Of a stretch of DNA of 64,000 bases, positions 60,671-64,000 are shown one piece after another. This DNA comes from Burkholderiales bacterium (lineage in GTDB: Bacteria > Pseudomonadota > Gammaproteobacteria > Burkholderiales > Burkholderiaceae_C), in contig JACRAY010000005.1 in NCBI GenBank assembly GCA_016213325.1, positions 248,001 through 312,000 on the forward strand, in the 5' to 3' direction. Made by a program: the position numbers and the translations under genes. The notes beneath the pieces are model-generated. The model was given only the letters and a program-made list of their open reading frames with translations. It was not told the origin of the DNA and did no database searches. Numbering within the stretch: position 1 is the stretch's first letter; each line of letters starts with the position of its first letter.

Positions 60671-61603
60671 GTGGCCGTCGACATCCTCGCGCTCGGCGAG
60701 CCCATGGTCGAGTTCAACCAGACCGGCGAGGGCGGCGGCCGCGTGTACCTGCAGGGTTTCGGCGGCGACACCTCCAACTTCGCGGTCTCGGCGGCGCGGC
60801 AGGGCGCGCGCGCCGGCTGCATCTCGGCGCTGGGCGACGACACGCACGGCCGCATGCTGCGTGAAATGTGGGAGCGCGAGGGCGTCGACCACTCGCTGGT
60901 GGCGGCCGACCCCGACGCCTACACGGCGATCTACTTCGTGACGCACGGCCCCGCGGGGCACGAGTTCAGCTTCATGCGCAGCGGCTCCGCCGCGAGCCGC
61001 ATGACGACAGCGCTGCTGCCGCGCGAGGCGATCGCACAGGCGAAGGTGCTGCACCTGTCGGGCATCAGCCTGGCGATCTCGCCGTCGGCGTGCGACACCT
61101 GCTACGCCGCGATCGAAGCGGCACGCGCCCACGGCGTGCGCGTGTCGTTCGACACCAACCTGCGCCTGAAACTCTGGCCGTTGCAGCGGGCACGCGCGGT
61201 CATGGCCGACGTCATGCGCCGCTGCGACATCTGCCTGCCGAGCCTGGACGATGTCTCGGCCATCACCGGCCTGGCCGACCCCGACGCACTGGTGGACCAC
61301 TGCCTCGCGCAAGGCGCGAAGGTGGTGGCCTTGAAGCTCGGCGAACGCGGCGCCATCGTGGCCGATGCGAACCAGCGGCACCATCTGCCGCCGCACGCCT
61401 GCAAGCCGGTCGATGCCACCGGCGCGGGCGACACCTTCGGCGGCGCCTTCGTGGCGCGGCTGGTTGCCGGCGACGGCTTGCTCGCAGCGGGCCGCTATGC
61501 GGTGGTCGCGGCGGCCCTGTCCACCGAGGGCTATGGCGCGGTGGACCCGATCCCGCGCGCGGCGCATGTGCGCGCGGCGCTGGGGCAGGCGGTGGCGGCA
61601 TGA
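60671..61603 (+). CDS. PfkB-family sugar kinase, 2-keto-3-deoxygluconate kinase-like
   Basis: A 310-residue ribokinase-family kinase starting with GTG 60671, 9 bp after the SDR gene. Blocks: ALGEPMVEFNQ, GFGGDTSNFAVSAARQGARAG, FDTNLRLKLW and the PfkB signature DATGAGDTFGGAF with the catalytic Asp. The FDTNLRLKLWP segment and the N-terminus are those of 2-keto-3-deoxygluconate kinases. With two dehydrogenases and a cupin around it, sugar-acid breakdown is likely. Confidence 0.9.
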   Translation: MAVDILALGEPMVEFNQTGEGGGRVYLQGFGGDTSNFAVSAARQGARAGCISALGDDTHGRMLREMWEREGVDHSLVAADPDAYTAIYFVTHGPAGHEFSFMRSGSAASRMTTALLPREAIAQAKVLHLSGISLAISPSACDTCYAAIEAARAHGVRVSFDTNLRLKLWPLQRARAVMADVMRRCDICLPSLDDVSAITGLADPDALVDHCLAQGAKVVALKLGERGAIVADANQRHHLPPHACKPVDATGAGDTFGGAFVARLVAGDGLLAAGRYAVVAAALSTEGYGAVDPIPRAAHVRAALGQAVAA

Positions 61604-62325
61604 CGACCTACGACAAGGACCTGTTCTCGGGCCGGCAGGTGCTGGTGGTCGGCGGTACCTCCGGCATCGGCGCGGGGATTGCGGCCGCCTTCGCGCAGCA
61701 TGGCGCGCAGGTGCAGGTGACGGGCGCCACCGGCGCGGAAGTGGCCAGCGCAGAAGGCACGGCCAAGGCCGTCGTGCTCGACGTGCGCGACGACGATGCC
61801 GTGCGGGCCTGCATCGATGCCTTGCCGTCGCTCGACGTCCTCGTCAACTGCGCCGGCATCCTGCGCCGCGGTGAAGAGCACGACCCGGCGGTGTTCCAGC
61901 AGGTCGTGGACATCAACCTCAATGGAACGATGCGCACCTGCGCCGCCGCGCGCGGCAAGCTGCGCGCGAACGGCGGCTGCATCGTCAACACCGCTTCCAT
62001 GCTCAGCTTCTTCGGCGGGCCGCTGGTGCCGGGCTACTCGGCCAGCAAGGGCGGGGTCGCGCAGCTCACCAAGTCACTCGCCATCGCCTATGCGGCCGAT
62101 GGCATCCGGGTGAACGCCATCGCACCGGGGTGGATCGCCACCCGCCTGACGCAGGCCCTGCAGGACGATCCGGCCCGCAGCGACCCGATCCTGGCCCGCA
62201 CCCCGCTGAAGCGCTGGGGCCGTCCCGACGACGTGGCGGGGGCCGTGCTGTTCCTCGCATCGCCCGCCGCTTCGTTCGTCACCGGCGTCGTGCTGCCGGT
62301 GGACGGCGGCTACCTCGTGAGCTGA
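61600..62325 (+). CDS. Classical SDR family oxidoreductase
   Basis: A 241-residue short-chain dehydrogenase whose ATG overlaps the kinase stop (ATGA). The cofactor loop VVGGTSGIGAGIA, the NCAGI strand, Ser in NTASMLS and the catalytic YSASK are complete, as is the end VLPVDGGYLVS. Unlike its neighbour at 59.9 kb this is a competent enzyme. It probably oxidises a sugar or sugar acid handled by the operon. Confidence 0.93.
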   Translation: MTTYDKDLFSGRQVLVVGGTSGIGAGIAAAFAQHGAQVQVTGATGAEVASAEGTAKAVVLDVRDDDAVRACIDALPSLDVLVNCAGILRRGEEHDPAVFQQVVDINLNGTMRTCAAARGKLRANGGCIVNTASMLSFFGGPLVPGYSASKGGVAQLTKSLAIAYAADGIRVNAIAPGWIATRLTQALQDDPARSDPILARTPLKRWGRPDDVAGAVLFLASPAASFVTGVVLPVDGGYLVS

Positions 62326-62338
62326 AAGGGGCCGGGCC

Positions 62339-62827
62339 ATGATCATCCAGCTGCCGGGCGTGCGCCCCGAGATCGCCGTGCAGGCCATCCCCGACGACGA
62401 GCGCGTGTGGGTGCCGCAGGCGCCGGACGTATGGTTCCGCCCGCTGCTGCTGAACACGGCCACCGGCAGCTGGTGCAACCTGCTGCGGGTGCGCAAGTCG
62501 GGCGTGCTGTCGCGGCACATCCACCCGTCATGGGTGACCGGCATGGTGCTCAAGGGTGCCTGGCGCTACCTCGAGCACGACTGGGTGGCGCGCGAGGGCA
62601 GCTTCGTCTACGAGCCGCCCGGTGAAATCCACACGCTGGTGGTCGACGAGGCTGTCGGCGCGCAGGAGATGGTCACCTTCTTCAACATCCACGGTGCCAT
62701 GGTGTATCTCGACGAGCACGGTGCCGTCACCGGCTATGAGGACGTGCTGACCAAGATCGACATGTGCCGCAAGCACTACGCCGGCTGCGGCCTCGGTGCA
62801 GGTTACGTGGAGCAGTTCATCCGCTAA
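62339..62827 (+). CDS. Cupin of the 2,4'-dihydroxyacetophenone dioxygenase type
   Basis: A 162-residue single-domain cupin. Metal-ligand segments RHIHPSWVTGMVLKG(A)W and the Glu/His of PPGEIHTLVV are in place. This resembles the 2,4'-dihydroxyacetophenone dioxygenase family and other ChrR-like cupins, whose members range from ring or C-C cleaving dioxygenases to isomerases. It follows the SDR gene by 13 bp and ends the unit. The substrate is probably a keto-sugar or aryl ketone; not determined. Confidence 0.83.
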   Translation: MIIQLPGVRPEIAVQAIPDDERVWVPQAPDVWFRPLLLNTATGSWCNLLRVRKSGVLSRHIHPSWVTGMVLKGAWRYLEHDWVAREGSFVYEPPGEIHTLVVDEAVGAQEMVTFFNIHGAMVYLDEHGAVTGYEDVLTKIDMCRKHYAGCGLGAGYVEQFIR

Positions 62828-63729
62828 CCGCGGCGCGACGACACCACGATGCCGCCCACGATGAGCACGAATGCGATGGCGTGGTACACCTTCGGCGGCT
62901 CGCCGAGGAAAGCCGCCGACATCAGCGCCGCGAACAGCGGCGCGAGGTTGGCGAAAAAACCCGCCACGTTCGGCCCGGCGCGCTGCACGCCCGCGCCCCA
63001 GCAGCGGTAGGCGATGATTGCGGGCCCGACGGCGATGTACGCGATGGCTGCGGCCAGCGGCCAGCCCCACACGATGCGCTCGCCGCCGCCGGCCCACTCG
63101 GCGGCCGAGAACAGCGCCGACCACGCGATGCCCGGCACCATCTGCACCATCAGGAAGGCCGCCCAGTCGCCGCGGATTGCGGGCGGGTCGCGCTCGCGCT
63201 GGGTCAGCATCCAGCTGTACCAGGCCCAGGCCGCGGTGGCGAGCAGGACGTACAGGTCGCCCGGCACGAAACGCAGCTGCGCGAGCTGCCCCATCTCGCC
63301 CCGCACCAGCACCAGCAGCACGCCGCTGATCGACAGCGCGGCGCCCACCATCTGCCGTGCGACGATGCGCTGGCCGAAGAACAGGGCCCCGATGGCCAGC
63401 ATGAACACCGGCGTGCTGGCGGCCACCAGCGTCACGTTGATCGGGGTCGACGTCTGCAACGCCAGGTACTGCAGCGCGTTGTAGCAGCCCACGCCCAGCA
63501 GCCCGAGCACGGTGTAGCGCCGCCAGTTGCGCCACAGGCCGCTGCCCGGCTTGAGCACCCAGGCAGCCAACGGCAGCAGCAGCACCAAAGCCACGGCCCA
63601 GCGCAGCAGGTTCAGCGTGATGGGCGGAACCAGCGGCGCCACCACCCGGCCGACCACGGCGTTGCCCGCCCACAGCAGCGGTGGCAGCGTGAGCAGCAGG
63701 GCAGTGCGGGCGTCGAGTCGCGCGGTCAT
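62824..63729 (-). CDS. EamA/DMT-family exporter
   Basis: A 301-residue membrane protein with ten helices in two EamA repeats (LLLTLPPLLWAGNAVVGRVV at the start; VGPAIIAYRCWGAGVQ and FVLIVGGIVVSSRRG near the end). DMT exporters move amino acids, nucleosides or other metabolites out of the cell. The start at 63729 gives the first helix at once. It converges with the cupin gene: the stop codons overlap (62824-62827). Confidence 0.9.
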   Translation of the reverse strand: MTARLDARTALLLTLPPLLWAGNAVVGRVVAPLVPPITLNLLRWAVALVLLLPLAAWVLKPGSGLWRNWRRYTVLGLLGVGCYNALQYLALQTSTPINVTLVAASTPVFMLAIGALFFGQRIVARQMVGAALSISGVLLVLVRGEMGQLAQLRFVPGDLYVLLATAAWAWYSWMLTQRERDPPAIRGDWAAFLMVQMVPGIAWSALFSAAEWAGGGERIVWGWPLAAAIAYIAVGPAIIAYRCWGAGVQRAGPNVAGFFANLAPLFAALMSAAFLGEPPKVYHAIAFVLIVGGIVVSSRRG

Positions 63730-63826
63730 GGGAACGAGCACTGTAGCGGCAAGCCCCAAGTCCCGGCCGGCGCGGGCCCCCCGGAATCGTGGCACGATGG
63801 CGCCCATTGCAACGAGGAGTGCCGCC

Positions 63827-64000
63827 ATGAGCAAAGCCGTCCGCATCCGCCAGACCGGCGGTCCCGACATGCTGCAGGTCGAAGACATCGAGGTGGGCCA
63901 GCCCGGCCCGGGCGAGATCCGCATCCGCCACAAGGCGGTGGGCCTGAACTTCATCGACGTGTACCACCGCACCGGGCTGTACCCGCTGCCGTTGCCGGCC
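63827..64000 (+). CDS. Quinone oxidoreductase (zinc-free MDR family), 5' part only
   Basis: Only 58 codons are inside the window. The sequence (KAVRIRQTGGPDMLQVEDIE, then GEIRIRHKAVGLNFIDVYHR and TGLYPLPLPA) is that of NADPH:quinone oxidoreductases of the QorA type. GAGGAG lies 7 bases before the ATG. It reduces quinones or enones with NADPH. Gene continues past the right edge. Confidence 0.88.
   Translation, partial: MSKAVRIRQTGGPDMLQVEDIEVGQPGPGEIRIRHKAVGLNFIDVYHRTGLYPLPLPA

Overview
The window is very GC-rich, densely coded DNA from a betaproteobacterium, most likely Burkholderiales/Comamonadaceae (Ramlibacter- or Variovorax-like). This is inferred from gene content: several Bug-type (TctC) solute-binding proteins, a PuuD/PuuE/UraH purine pathway, a large IorA/IorB pair, a DUF3422 protein, an RpfE-like gene next to recJ, and extensive use of 4-bp ATGA/GTGA overlaps. 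No rRNA, tRNA, CRISPR array, phage or transposase was found, and no gene-free gap exceeds about 200 bases.

Region 1 (1-15.8 kb) is mainly a purine-degradation island. It follows a truncated secreted subtilisin (1-2594). It holds adenine deaminase, then a leftward operon gntR - puuE (allantoinase) - uraD/allC fusion - M20 hydrolase (11249 to 6654), then rightward uraH, xdhC, puuD (urate oxidase with a C-terminal cytochrome c) and glycerate kinase. Together these cover urate to allantoate and the recovery of glyoxylate carbon. Two near-identical 24-bp sites with a TGTATACA core lie upstream of gntR/uraH and of puuD and are the likely operators of the GntR regulator. Guanine deaminase lies apart at 39.9 kb with a BMP-type binding protein. 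The xanthine dehydrogenase subunits and a recognisable ureidoglycolate lyase are not in the window.

Region 2 (15.8-23.4 kb) has a TIR-like protein with polyproline linkers, then an operon of tartrate/D-malate dehydrogenase, an amidohydrolase (probable 1-base frameshift at its start), a Bug binding protein and an isochorismatase-type hydrolase, then a Tat-exported multicopper oxidase and a DUF2087 protein. Region 3 (23.4-31.3 kb) is a leftward operon iorA - iorB - Bug binding protein - thioesterase - 66-aa protein, followed by a DUF3016 gene, and then a peptide-type ABC binding protein. Region 4 (31.4-38.8 kb) has a DUF1566 lipid-free exported protein with tandem TolB/TPR paralogues, a PAT-family transporter divergent from a LysR gene, and a UDP-glucuronate decarboxylase.

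Region 5 (38.8-56.4 kb) is mostly housekeeping: guanine deaminase, dCMP deaminase, a RHH/ParE toxin-antitoxin pair, an ornithine-cyclodeaminase relative, recJ with its RpfE-like partner, lolC-lolD, an HtrA-like/MoxR/DUF58/VWA operon, tatD, a spermidine-synthase-like gene and an orphan GspE/PilB ATPase. Region 6 (56.4-64 kb) has tctB-tctA with a clear terminator, DUF3422, then an operon of two SDRs, a PfkB sugar kinase and a cupin, a DMT exporter, and the start of a quinone oxidoreductase.

Palindromic intergenic repeats occur as paired hairpins at 16.9 and 23.3 kb. Related hairpin elements sit inside two genes, iorB (26.4 kb) and lolD (48.1 kb), where they are translated in frame.
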